A stretch of 5,458 nt of DNA. Source: JBQCDV01 sp051960855 (GTDB lineage Bacteria; Actinomycetota; Actinomycetes; JAJZTN01). Made by a program: the position numbers and the translations under genes. The number at the start of each line of letters is the position of its first letter. Position 1 is the first letter of the stretch. This document shows, piece by piece, positions 1 through 5,458 of this stretch. Under the pieces are notes generated by a model. The model did no database searches. It saw only the letters and a list, made by a program, of their open reading frames with translations, and was not told the origin of the DNA. The stretch is taken from positions 1 to 5,458 of the forward strand of contig JBQCDV010000077.1 of NCBI GenBank assembly GCA_051960855.1, written 5' to 3'.

Positions 1-605
1 GCGCAGATCTCGCCCTCCTCGGGCTCGCAGACGATGACACCGTCGATGCCGCGCGCGTCCTCGGTCTGAGCGAAGTGCTTCGCGCCGAGCATGAGGCCCT
101 CCTCGTCGACCAGCGCCCCGACGACGACGCGGCCCGGGAAGGGACCCGCGAGCTGCAGCGCCCGCACGGCGAAGAGCATCGCCGCGAGGCCGCCCTTCAT
201 GTCCGCACTGCCGCGGCCCCACAGCCGGCCGTCCCGGACCTCGCCCGAGTAGGGGTCGTCGCGCCACTCCCCGAGGTCGCCTTCGGTGACGACGTCGGTG
301 TGGCCCTCGAACATCAGCGTGGGCCCGTCACCGCCACCTCCGTCCACCACCGCGATGACGTTCGGACGGCCGGGGGCGACCTCGACCACCGTCGGCTCCC
401 ACCCCCACTCGCGCATCTTCGCCTCGACCAGCGCTGCGGCCGGCGCCTCGGCGGTGCCGCGGGCGGGGTCGTTGACGCTGCGGATCCGCACCAGCTCCTG
501 CGTGAAGGCGATCAGGCCGTCCACCTCCAACTCAGCGTCCAACTCGGCGTCCAACTCGGCGCTACCGCCGCCTGATCCGGTGGCGGCGGTTGTCGCGGTG
601 GTCAC
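1..605 (-). CDS. M20-family metallohydrolase (peptidase/deacylase), N-terminal part, truncated by window edge
   Basis: Only the first 201 residues are visible; the frame stays open to base 1, and the family is usually about 370-450 residues, so roughly half is missing. Members of this family (ArgE, DapE, CPG2, ACY1) are cytosolic dizinc enzymes that hydrolyse amide or peptide bonds. Seen here: GHTDVV at 101-106 (H102 zinc ligand, D104 partner), SADMKGG at 133-139 (D135 bridging ligand), DEEG at 167-170 (E168 general base, E169 ligand) and CEP at 193-195, matching the family GEP ligand Glu (E194). The order and spacing fit a catalytically competent enzyme. The GTG start at 605 is chosen because GGAGGAG lies just upstream; GTG at codon 28 and the TTG codons at 18, 22 and 26 lack one. 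The first 30 residues are an unusual low-complexity T/A, GSGGGS and (A)ELD extension ahead of the normal family start near LIAFTQELVRI. It lies 40 bases after the transporter operon on the same strand, so it probably acts on the imported compound. Which substrate (dipeptide, N-acyl amino acid, succinyl-diaminopimelate, acetylornithine) cannot be decided. Confidence 0.95.
   Translation of the reverse strand, partial: MTTATTAATGSGGGSAELDAELDAELEVDGLIAFTQELVRIRSVNDPARGTAEAPAAALVEAKMREWGWEPTVVEVAPGRPNVIAVVDGGGGDGPTLMFEGHTDVVTEGDLGEWRDDPYSGEVRDGRLWGRGSADMKGGLAAMLFAVRALQLAGPFPGRVVVGALVDEEGLMLGAKHFAQTEDARGIDGVIVCEPEEGEIC
526..561 (-). repeat. Three tandem 12-base repeats coding for ELDA-type units
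   Basis: On the plus strand the unit tccaactcggcg is present at 538-549 and 550-561, and once more at 526-537 with one substitution (A for G at 534). It lies in frame inside the N-terminal extension of the M20 hydrolase and encodes repeated Ala-Glu-Leu-Asp units over residues 16-26. A 12-base period keeps the frame if the copy number changes, so strand slippage would alter only the tail length. The near-identity at the DNA level, not just the protein level, suggests recent duplication. Confidence 0.9.
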
Positions 606-645
606 GGGCTCCTCCAGGAGTGAGGTGGCTGGGGCTGCTCGCAGC
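606..645 (-). other. 40-base intergenic gap between ATPase gene and hydrolase gene
   Basis: This is the only non-coding stretch in the window. On the minus strand it begins with GCTGCGAGCAGC, a small inverted repeat (4-base stem, 4-base loop) with no T-run, then carries the GGAGGAG ribosome-binding site. It is too short and lacks a clear terminator or promoter, so the hydrolase is most likely co-transcribed with the transporter genes. Confidence 0.7.
609..615 (-). promoter_or_regulatory. Ribosome-binding site GGAGGAG of the M20 hydrolase
   Basis: GGAGGAG reads on the minus strand with 3 bases (5 from the GGAGG core) before the GTG at 605. It decides the start codon. Unlike the overlapping genes upstream, this gene has its own strong site and could be translated independently of the preceding ATPase gene. 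Confidence 0.8.
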
Positions 646-1500
646 TCAGGCGAGCAAATCGGCTGCCGAGGCCCCGGCGAGGGCCTTGCCCAGCGTCGGG
701 ACGGCCGCCACGAGCTTGCGGGTGTAGGGGTGCTGCGGGTCGCGATAGAGCTGCTCGGTCCGGCCGATCTCGACGACCTCGCCGTTGTGCATGACCGCGA
801 CCCGGTCGCAGACGTGCCGCACCACCGACAGGTCGTGGGAGACGAAGACCAGGGTCAGGTGCAGCTGCTCGACGAGGTCGATCAGCAGGTTGAGCACCTG
901 GGCGCGCACCGACACGTCCAGGGCGCTGACGGGCTCGTCCGCGATGAGGATCGACGGACGCGGTGCGAGCGCGCGGGCCACGGAGATCCGCTGTCGCTGG
1001 CCGCCCGAGAACTGATGCGGATAGCGGTCCTTGGCCTGCGGCGGCAGCCCGACGGCCTGCAGCAGCTCCGCGACTCGCTCCCGGCGCGCGGGAAGTCCTT
1101 GCGCCACCAGAGGTTCCGCGACGATGTCGCGCACGCGCATCCGCGGGTCCAGAGAGCTCATCGGGTCCTGGAACACCAGCTGGAGCTTCTCCCGCAGGAA
1201 CCGCAGCTTGCGCTCCGGCAGCCGCGAGATCTCGGTGCCGTCGATCTCGATGCTTCCGGAGGTGGGGCGGTCGAGACCGGCCAGCAGCCGCAGCAGCGTC
1301 GACTTGCCCGACCCGGACTCCCCCACCACCCCGAACCGCTCGCCCTGCTGCACCTCGAAGGACACGCCCCGCAGCGCCTGCACCACCGGCGGCGGCTTGA
1401 GCAGCGAGGTCCGCGGCCGGGGATAGTCCCGACGCACCTCCCGAACGACGATGGCCGGCGTGCTGCTCGCCGTCGTCCTCACCGCCTGAGTGCTGCTCAT
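646..1500 (-). CDS. dppF: Peptide-type ABC importer ATPase, DppF/OppF-like
   Basis: A 284-residue cytoplasmic ATPase that pairs with the DppD-like subunit to power uptake. All nucleotide-binding motifs are intact: Walker A GESGSGKST at 60-68, Q-loop Q111 in VFQDP, signature FSGGQRQR at 164-171, Walker B ILIADEP at 184-190, D-loop SALD at 192-195 and H-loop H222. The C-terminal oligopeptide-transporter motif is present as HPYT at 257-260 followed by KLVAAVP. The protein stops about 15 residues after that and lacks the four-cysteine tail of its partner; the only Cys is C231. The ATG at 1500 is chosen because it overlaps the upstream stop in an ATGA and has AGGAG 7 bases before it. The same frame stays open upstream to about 1959, but that part is arginine/glycine-rich shadow of the DppD gene. 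The symbol indicates subfamily; peptide specificity is not shown. Confidence 0.97.
   Translation of the reverse strand: MSSTQAVRTTASSTPAIVVREVRRDYPRPRTSLLKPPPVVQALRGVSFEVQQGERFGVVGESGSGKSTLLRLLAGLDRPTSGSIEIDGTEISRLPERKLRFLREKLQLVFQDPMSSLDPRMRVRDIVAEPLVAQGLPARRERVAELLQAVGLPPQAKDRYPHQFSGGQRQRISVARALAPRPSILIADEPVSALDVSVRAQVLNLLIDLVEQLHLTLVFVSHDLSVVRHVCDRVAVMHNGEVVEIGRTEQLYRDPQHPYTRKLVAAVPTLGKALAGASAADLLA
1497..1500 (-). other. ATGA stop-start overlap, DppD-like to DppF-like gene
   Basis: The start ATG (1500-1498) overlaps the stop TGA (1499-1497). It links production of the two ATPases, which work as a heterodimer, close to one to one. Confidence 0.85.
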
Positions 1501-2516
1501 CGTGAGGCTCCTGCCGCTTCGGTGACACCGGCGGGATGCCAGCACGCGAAGCCGTGGTCGCGGGTGGCGCCGTCCCACCGCGGGTCCGTCGCGCACTGGT
1601 CGGTGGCCCACGCGCACCGGGTGCGGAAGACGCAGCCGCTCGGGAAGCGGCCGGCTGGCGGGACGCTGCCCGGGATGGTGGCGAGGTGGCCGTCGTCGTC
1701 GACGGTCTCCAGGTCGGCCGCCGCCAGCAGGCCCTGCGTGTACCGGTGCTTCGGGCGGGTGAAGACCTCGCGGACGTCGCCCGCCTCCACGACGCGGCCG
1801 CCGTACATCACCAGCACCCGCTGACATACCGTCGCAACGACGGCAAGGTCGTGGGTGATGAAGAGCATGGCGGAGTTGCGCGCGGTCACGCCCTTGACGA
1901 TGAGGTCGAGGACCAGCGCCTGCACGGTCACGTCGAGGGCCGTCGTCGGCTCGTCGCACACGAGCAGCTCGGGGTCGTTGGCCAGTGCGATGGCCAGGAC
2001 CACGCGCTGACGCTGGCCACCGGACAGCTGGTGCGGGTAGGCCCGCGCGGCCTGTGCGGGATCGGGCAGGGCCACCTGGTCGAGGAGCCGGACGGCGGCA
2101 TCACGGGCTGACTGCCGGTCGGGCGCGGTGTGGTGCAGCAGCATCGTCTCGGCGACCTGGTCCCCGACGCGCATGGCCGGGTTGAGAGCGGTCATCGGCT
2201 CCTGGAACACCATCGCGAGGTCCTTGCCGCGCACGCGCGCCAGCTGGCCCTCGCTCGCGCCCAGCAGGTCGTGCTCGACTCCCGCGAGCCGCACCGTCCC
2301 GCTCGCACGCAGCCCCTCGGGCAGCAGTCCCATCACCGCGAGGGCGGTGAGTGACTTGCCGGACCCGGACTCCCCGATGAGCCCGACCCGCTCGCCCCGC
2401 CGGATGTCGAGGTGGACGTCCTTGACCAGGGCCAGGTCGCGCACACCGACAGTGAGGTCGCGCACCGACAGGACCGAGTCCTGAGCGCCCTGTTCGAGCC
2501 CGACGGCGGCGGTCAT
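1497..2516 (-). CDS. dppD: Peptide-type ABC importer ATPase, DppD/OppD-like, with four-cysteine C-terminal motif
   Basis: A 339-residue cytoplasmic ATPase, a normal length for DppD/OppD. Walker A is GESGSGKSL at 48-56, Q-loop Q105 in VFQEP, signature LSGGQRQR at 164-171, Walker B LLVCDEP at 184-190, D-loop TALD at 192-195 and H-loop H222. The subfamily C-terminal region follows: KHRYTQGLLAA at 256-266, where the usual HPYT has become HRYT, then IPGSVPP and cysteines C295, C301, C308 and C325. This C-x5-C-x6-C-x16-C pattern matches the tail of many OppD/DppD proteins, in which a [4Fe-4S] cluster has been reported; cluster binding here is inferred. The ATG at 2516 forms ATGA with the stop of the upstream permease. 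No clear Shine-Dalgarno precedes it, so translation probably depends on reinitiation after the permease. The substrate is not known. Confidence 0.97.
   Translation of the reverse strand: MTAAVGLEQGAQDSVLSVRDLTVGVRDLALVKDVHLDIRRGERVGLIGESGSGKSLTALAVMGLLPEGLRASGTVRLAGVEHDLLGASEGQLARVRGKDLAMVFQEPMTALNPAMRVGDQVAETMLLHHTAPDRQSARDAAVRLLDQVALPDPAQAARAYPHQLSGGQRQRVVLAIALANDPELLVCDEPTTALDVTVQALVLDLIVKGVTARNSAMLFITHDLAVVATVCQRVLVMYGGRVVEAGDVREVFTRPKHRYTQGLLAAADLETVDDDGHLATIPGSVPPAGRFPSGCVFRTRCAWATDQCATDPRWDGATRDHGFACWHPAGVTEAAGASR
1508..1512 (-). promoter_or_regulatory. Ribosome-binding site AGGAG of the DppF-like gene
   Basis: AGGAG on the minus strand, 7 bases before the ATG at 1500 and inside the last codons of the DppD-like gene. 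It supports the chosen start over any longer version of the frame. Confidence 0.65.
2513..2516 (-). other. ATGA stop-start overlap, DppC-like to DppD-like gene
   Basis: The ATPase start ATG (2516-2514) overlaps the permease stop TGA (2515-2513). With no clear Shine-Dalgarno nearby, reinitiation is the likely way this gene is translated. Confidence 0.85.
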
Positions 2517-3385
2517 CGGCGGTCGTCCAGCCGGGGGTCCCAGAGGTCGCGCAGGCCGTCACCGAGCAGGTTGAAGCCGAGCACAGCCAGGGCGATGGCG
2601 ATGCCGGGCCAGACGGCGAGCATCGGGTCGACGAAGAGCAGCTCCTGCGCCTCCTGGAGCATCCGGCCCCAGGACGGGGTCGGAGGCGGGGTCCCGAAGC
2701 CGAGGAACGACAGCGCGGCCTCGGCGAGAACGGCGATCGCGAAGGAAACCGAGGCCTGCACGATGATGAGGCTGGAGACGTTGGGCAGCGCGTGCCGCAG
2801 CGCGATGGCCACCGGGCGGCGACCGGCGGCCCGGGCGGCGAGGACGTACTCCGTCCGCATCACCTGCATGGCCGCCGCGCGCACGATGCGGGCGAAGCTG
2901 GGCACTGTCGCGATACCGATCGCGATCATCGCCGTCAGCGTGCTGGACCCGAAGACCGCCCCGAACATGATCGCCAGCAGCAGTGCGGGAAACGCCAGCA
3001 GCAGGTCGTTCGCCCGGACGACGAGCACGCTGAGCCACGTCGGCGCCATCGCGGACAGCAACCCCAGGGGCACGCCGATGACCGCGGCGATGCCGACGGA
3101 GATGAAGCCGACGAACAGCGTCGTTCGGGAGCCCACGAGGATCTGGCTGAAGACGTCGCGGCCGAGCTTGTCGGTGCCGAGCAGGTGCGAGGCCGACGGT
3201 CCCTGCAGGCGGCTGACCGCGTCCACCAGCGTCGGGTCGTAGGGCGTCCAGACGTAGGACACCAGCGCCATCAGCACGATGAGCCCGACGATGACCAGCC
3301 CGACGACGAGGCTCGGGTTGACCCGGCCGCGGCGTTCGACGGTCGGCTCCGGCGGGGTGAGGGCGATCGCCTCGACGGCGGTCAT
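2513..3385 (-). CDS. dppC: Peptide-type ABC importer permease, DppC/OppC-like
   Basis: A 290-residue inner permease subunit. A cytoplasmic N-tail is followed by a first membrane segment at about 25-47, then HLLGTDKLGRDVFSQ at 67-81, the hallmark of DppC-type proteins, then further hydrophobic segments at about 88-112, 119-145, 150-165, 205-228 and 256-276, six in all. The EAA loop that contacts the ATPases is clear at 179-202 (EYVLAARAAG ... RHALPN). The C-terminus GDGLRDLWDPRL at 275-286 is also typical. It forms the channel as a heterodimer with the DppB-like protein. The ATG at 3385 shares one base with the preceding stop (TGATG) and has AGGAGG 8 bases upstream, the best internal ribosome-binding site in the operon. 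Length and motifs are complete, and no frame damage is seen. Confidence 0.97.
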   Translation of the reverse strand: MTAVEAIALTPPEPTVERRGRVNPSLVVGLVIVGLIVLMALVSYVWTPYDPTLVDAVSRLQGPSASHLLGTDKLGRDVFSQILVGSRTTLFVGFISVGIAAVIGVPLGLLSAMAPTWLSVLVVRANDLLLAFPALLLAIMFGAVFGSSTLTAMIAIGIATVPSFARIVRAAAMQVMRTEYVLAARAAGRRPVAIALRHALPNVSSLIIVQASVSFAIAVLAEAALSFLGFGTPPPTPSWGRMLQEAQELLFVDPMLAVWPGIAIALAVLGFNLLGDGLRDLWDPRLDDRR

Positions 3386-4332
3386 CAGGAGGCCCTCCTC
3401 AGGCGGGGGTCGAGGGCGACGTAGAGCGCGTCAACGATGAAGTTGACGACGAGCACCGCGATCACGAGCAGCATCACGACGTCCTGGACGACAAGCAGGT
3501 CACGGTTGGACACCGAGTCCAGCAGCAGGCTGCCGAGCCCCGGGATCACGAACACCCGCTCGACGACGACGGCACCGATCAGCAGTGTCGCCAGCTGCAG
3601 TCCGAGCACCGTGATGACGGGCAGAGCGGCATTGCGCAGCCCGTGGCGCACCAGCGCGCGGTAGGGCGTGAGGCCCTTGGCGCGGGCGGTCCGCAGGTAG
3701 TCCTCCCGCAGCACGTCCAGCACCGCGCTGCGCACGTAGCGGGTGAGGACCGCGCCCTGCACGAGCCCCAGCGACAGCGCCGGGAGCACCAGCTGCTTGA
3801 GGAACATTCCGGGGTCCTGCACGGGCGGCGTCCAGCCGTTGGCGGGCAGCCAGCCCAGACGCACGGCAAAGACGGTGATGAGCAGGATGCCGGCGAGGAA
3901 CGCGGGGATGGCGACCCCGACCTGCGAGGCGGCTGAGAGCACCAGACCCGAGACGCGCTGGTGGCGCACGGCCATGAATGTGCCGGCGGGGATGGCCAGC
4001 ACCAGCGCGATGACCATGCCCGACAGCACGAGCCAGAGCGTGACCTGCAGCCGGTCGGAGACCTGCGGGGCGATGAGCGCCTTCGAGATGTAGGACTTCC
4101 CGAGGTCGCCGGTGACGAGCCCCCGCACCCAGTCGAGGTACTGCGCCACCAGCGGCCGGTCGAGACCGAACTGTGCGCGCATTGTCTCGACCGCCTCGGG
4201 GGTGGCGTTGACGCCGAGCGCGACGCGCGCGGGGTCGCCCGGCAGCACGGCCATGAACCCGAACACGAGGATCGAGCTCACGACCAGGCTGCCGAGCAGC
4301 ACCCCGGCGCGGGTCAGCAGACGAGGGATCAC
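3385..4332 (-). CDS. dppB: Peptide-type ABC importer permease, DppB/OppB-like
   Basis: A 315-residue membrane permease. The first membrane helix at about 10-30 leads into the conserved PGDPA at 31-35, followed by an extracytoplasmic segment with FGLDRPLVAQYLDWV at 55-69 and GDLGKS at 75-80, as in DppB proteins. Further helices lie near 97-122, 130-157, 180-200, 236-256 and 280-303. The EAA loop is at 210-235 (EDYLRTARAKGL ... RHGLRNA). VERVFVIPGLGSLL at 257-270 and the C-terminal ALDPRL at 306-311 are hallmark segments. The start is GTG at 4332, sharing four bases (GTGA) with the stop of the binding-protein gene. No convincing Shine-Dalgarno precedes it (only AAGG, too close), so translational coupling to the upstream gene is likely. 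No later start fits better, since the helix begins soon after residue 5. It pairs with the DppC-like permease. Confidence 0.97.
   Translation of the reverse strand: MIPRLLTRAGVLLGSLVVSSILVFGFMAVLPGDPARVALGVNATPEAVETMRAQFGLDRPLVAQYLDWVRGLVTGDLGKSYISKALIAPQVSDRLQVTLWLVLSGMVIALVLAIPAGTFMAVRHQRVSGLVLSAASQVGVAIPAFLAGILLITVFAVRLGWLPANGWTPPVQDPGMFLKQLVLPALSLGLVQGAVLTRYVRSAVLDVLREDYLRTARAKGLTPYRALVRHGLRNAALPVITVLGLQLATLLIGAVVVERVFVIPGLGSLLLDSVSNRDLLVVQDVVMLLVIAVLVVNFIVDALYVALDPRLRRAS
3394..3399 (-). promoter_or_regulatory. Ribosome-binding site AGGAGG of the DppC-like gene
   Basis: AGGAGG on the minus strand, 8 bases before the ATG at 3385, within the final codons of the DppB-like gene. It sits in a small imperfect inverted repeat (3387-3399, AGGAGGGCCTCCT on the minus strand) that includes the stop-start junction. 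Confidence 0.75.
4329..4332 (-). other. GTGA stop-start overlap, binding protein to DppB-like gene
   Basis: The TGA of the binding-protein gene (4331-4329) overlaps the GTG start of the permease (4332-4330). This indicates stop-restart coupling. A GTG start without a good ribosome-binding site should lower permease output relative to the binding protein, a usual need in binding-protein importers. Confidence 0.85.
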
Positions 4333-5458
4333 GCCTTGGCGAGCTGGCTCAGGTCGAAGGACTCGGAGATCGCGTTCTTCGGCAGACCGGTGATGCCCTT
4401 GTCGGCGACGATGAGGTTGGGCAGCAGGAAGAGGAAGTCAGCCGCGGCGTCCTCGGAGACGAGCTTCGCCGCCTTCTTCATGTCGTCGACCTGCTGCTGC
4501 TCGGTGCCGGTGTCGGCCTCGGCAAACAGCTGCTGGACCTGCTTGTTGTCGTACCGGGTGTAGTACTTCGGGTTGCCGAAGACCGCCGAGATGTCACGTG
4601 GCTCGACGTGGGCGACGATCGACATGTCGTAGTCGGCGTTGGTGAAAACGGTCTTCAGCCACGTCGGGAAGTCCAGCTGGTCGATCTTGACGTTGAGCCC
4701 GACCTGCTTGAGCTGGCTGGCCACGACCTGGCCGCACGAGGTCGCATAGGGCACGACGGGCAGTCGTAGGCGCAGCGTGGCGGCGCTCTGGCCGGCCTGC
4801 TTGAGCAGGTCCTTGGCCTTCGCCGGGTCATGCGGGTACATGCCCGTCAGGTCCTCGTACCACGGGTCGGTCGGGGGCACCATGCTGCCGATGAGCGTGC
4901 CCTTGCCTGCCCAGCAAGCGTCCATCAGCGCCTTGTTGTCGATGGCGTAGCGGATCGCCTGACGCACCCGCTTGTCCGACAGCGGCGCCTTGCCGTTGTT
5001 AAAGGACAGGACGACCTCGCCGTTGGTCGTGCCCTCGATCACCTGGTACTTGTCGTTGTTCTCGAACTGACCCAGGGAGTCGGGCGCCTGCACGGTGCCG
5101 ATCACGTTGATCGTGTTGGTCAGCAGCGCGTTGTTGAGGGCGGTCGGGTCCTTGAAGTACTTGAAGGTGACCGTCTTGTAGTAGGGCTTGGTGCCCCAGT
5201 AGCTGTCATTGCGGGCCATGACGATCGAGTCGCCGCGGTTCCACTTGTCGAGCTTGTAGGGGCCGGTGCCGACGGGGTCGGTGGCGAGCTTGTCGACGCC
5301 GGTCTTGGAGAACATCGCGCCGATGCGCGTGGTCATCCGGTAGAGCCAGTCGTTGCTCGGCTGCTTGAGCGTCACGACGAGCTTGGTCGGGCTGTCGGCC
5401 TTGGCGGACTCCACGACGTCCATTGCGGCCTTGAGCGAGATCGTCCAGTCGGTCTTGA
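4329..5458 (-). CDS. Family 5 extracellular solute-binding protein of the ABC importer, C-terminal part, truncated by window edge
   Basis: 375 residues are visible; the frame is open through base 5458, so the signal peptide, probable lipoprotein cysteine and first domain lie outside. Proteins of this family (DppA/OppA/NikA type, usually 500-600 residues) bind solute outside the membrane and deliver it to the permeases. Seen, counting from the first complete codon: ADSPTKLVVTLKQPSNDWLY at 20-39, VGTGPYKL at 62-69 followed by RNDSYW at 82-87, LSDKRVRQAIRYAIDNKAL at 159-177, TLIGSMVPP at 187-195 and the tail ending DLSQLAKA. VGTGPY and the RQAI-YAID block are strong family signatures. The methionine at base 5423 is internal, since family-like sequence (KTDWTISLKAA) continues upstream of it. 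Two cysteines, 181 and 241, could form a disulfide. The segment near 282-290 (AHVEPRDIS) differs from the Gly-Trp-containing peptide-contact segment of E. coli DppA, so the ligand may not be a simple dipeptide. Confidence 0.95.
   Translation of the reverse strand, partial: KTDWTISLKAAMDVVESAKADSPTKLVVTLKQPSNDWLYRMTTRIGAMFSKTGVDKLATDPVGTGPYKLDKWNRGDSIVMARNDSYWGTKPYYKTVTFKYFKDPTALNNALLTNTINVIGTVQAPDSLGQFENNDKYQVIEGTTNGEVVLSFNNGKAPLSDKRVRQAIRYAIDNKALMDACWAGKGTLIGSMVPPTDPWYEDLTGMYPHDPAKAKDLLKQAGQSAATLRLRLPVVPYATSCGQVVASQLKQVGLNVKIDQLDFPTWLKTVFTNADYDMSIVAHVEPRDISAVFGNPKYYTRYDNKQVQQLFAEADTGTEQQQVDDMKKAAKLVSEDAAADFLFLLPNLIVADKGITGLPKNAISESFDLSQLAKA

Noticed and set aside
634..645. Small inverted repeat after the DppF-like stop as a terminator
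   Set aside because: The stem is only 4 bases with no T-run, and the hydrolase ribosome-binding site follows directly; it is not a credible terminator.
602..1528. A 308-codon minus-strand open frame
   Set aside because: It is an alternative frame of the DppF-like gene with alanine/arginine/glycine-rich translation; the other frame carries every ATPase motif.
286..1824. A 512-codon open frame on the plus strand
   Set aside because: It runs antisense through the hydrolase and both ATPase genes, all of which have intact family motifs. Its translation is low-complexity and matches no family I recognise. Long antisense frames are expected in DNA this rich in GC.
1501..1959. A longer DppF-like protein starting near 1959
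   Set aside because: The extra residues are arginine-, glycine- and proline-rich shadow of the DppD-like gene. The ATG at 1500 has a ribosome-binding site, an ATGA overlap and the normal subfamily length.
2792..3424. Plus-strand open frames across the permease genes, including 3961-4563
   Set aside because: Translations are His/Asp/Arg-rich, without membrane helices or recognisable domains, and lie antisense to clearly functional permeases.
5421..5423. ATG as the true start of the binding protein
   Set aside because: The frame is open upstream to the window edge and encodes typical family sequence there; a start here would lack a signal peptide and the first domain.
1..5458. CRISPR array, tRNA, rRNA, insertion sequence, phage or toxin-antitoxin genes
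   Set aside because: Six protein-coding genes fill all but 40 bases; no spaced repeats, cloverleaf, transposase or terminal inverted repeats were seen.

Overview
The window looks like chromosomal DNA from a high-GC Gram-positive bacterium (Actinomycetota). It is strongly GC-rich, codon third positions are mostly G or C, GTG starts occur, and the proteins resemble actinobacterial transporter proteins. Genus cannot be fixed from the sequence alone. Everything real lies on the minus strand and is packed almost without gaps; long plus-strand open frames are antisense shadows typical of GC-rich DNA.

Read in the direction of transcription (high to low coordinates), the layout is: (1) the C-terminal 375 residues of a family 5 extracytoplasmic solute-binding protein (4329-5458, N-terminus outside the window); (2) a DppB/OppB-type permease (3385-4332, GTG start); (3) a DppC/OppC-type permease (2513-3385); (4) a DppD/OppD-type ATPase with a four-cysteine C-terminal motif (1497-2516); (5) a DppF/OppF-type ATPase without those cysteines (646-1500); (6) after a 40-base gap with a strong ribosome-binding site, the N-terminal 201 residues of an M20-family metallohydrolase (1-605, running off the window). 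The first five genes overlap by 4, 1, 4 and 4 bases, so they form one translationally coupled operon. No promoter or terminator is visible, because both window ends lie inside genes.

Together these genes encode a complete ABC importer of the peptide/opine/nickel class: a binding protein captures the solute outside, two permeases form the channel, and two non-identical ATPases drive uptake. The hydrolase is the likely cytosolic follow-up step, cleaving an amide or peptide bond in the imported compound. The substrate is not established. A di- or oligopeptide is the default guess, but the binding-protein segment that normally contacts the peptide amino terminus looks different here, and an N-acyl amino acid or related amide would suit the M20 enzyme equally well.

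I see no CRISPR array, tRNA, rRNA, insertion sequence or phage gene. The system is a recognisable type rather than a new one. The points worth a second look are the hydrolase N-terminal extension with its 12-base tandem repeat, the one-sided iron-sulfur-type cysteine motif in the ATPases, and the atypical binding-protein segment.
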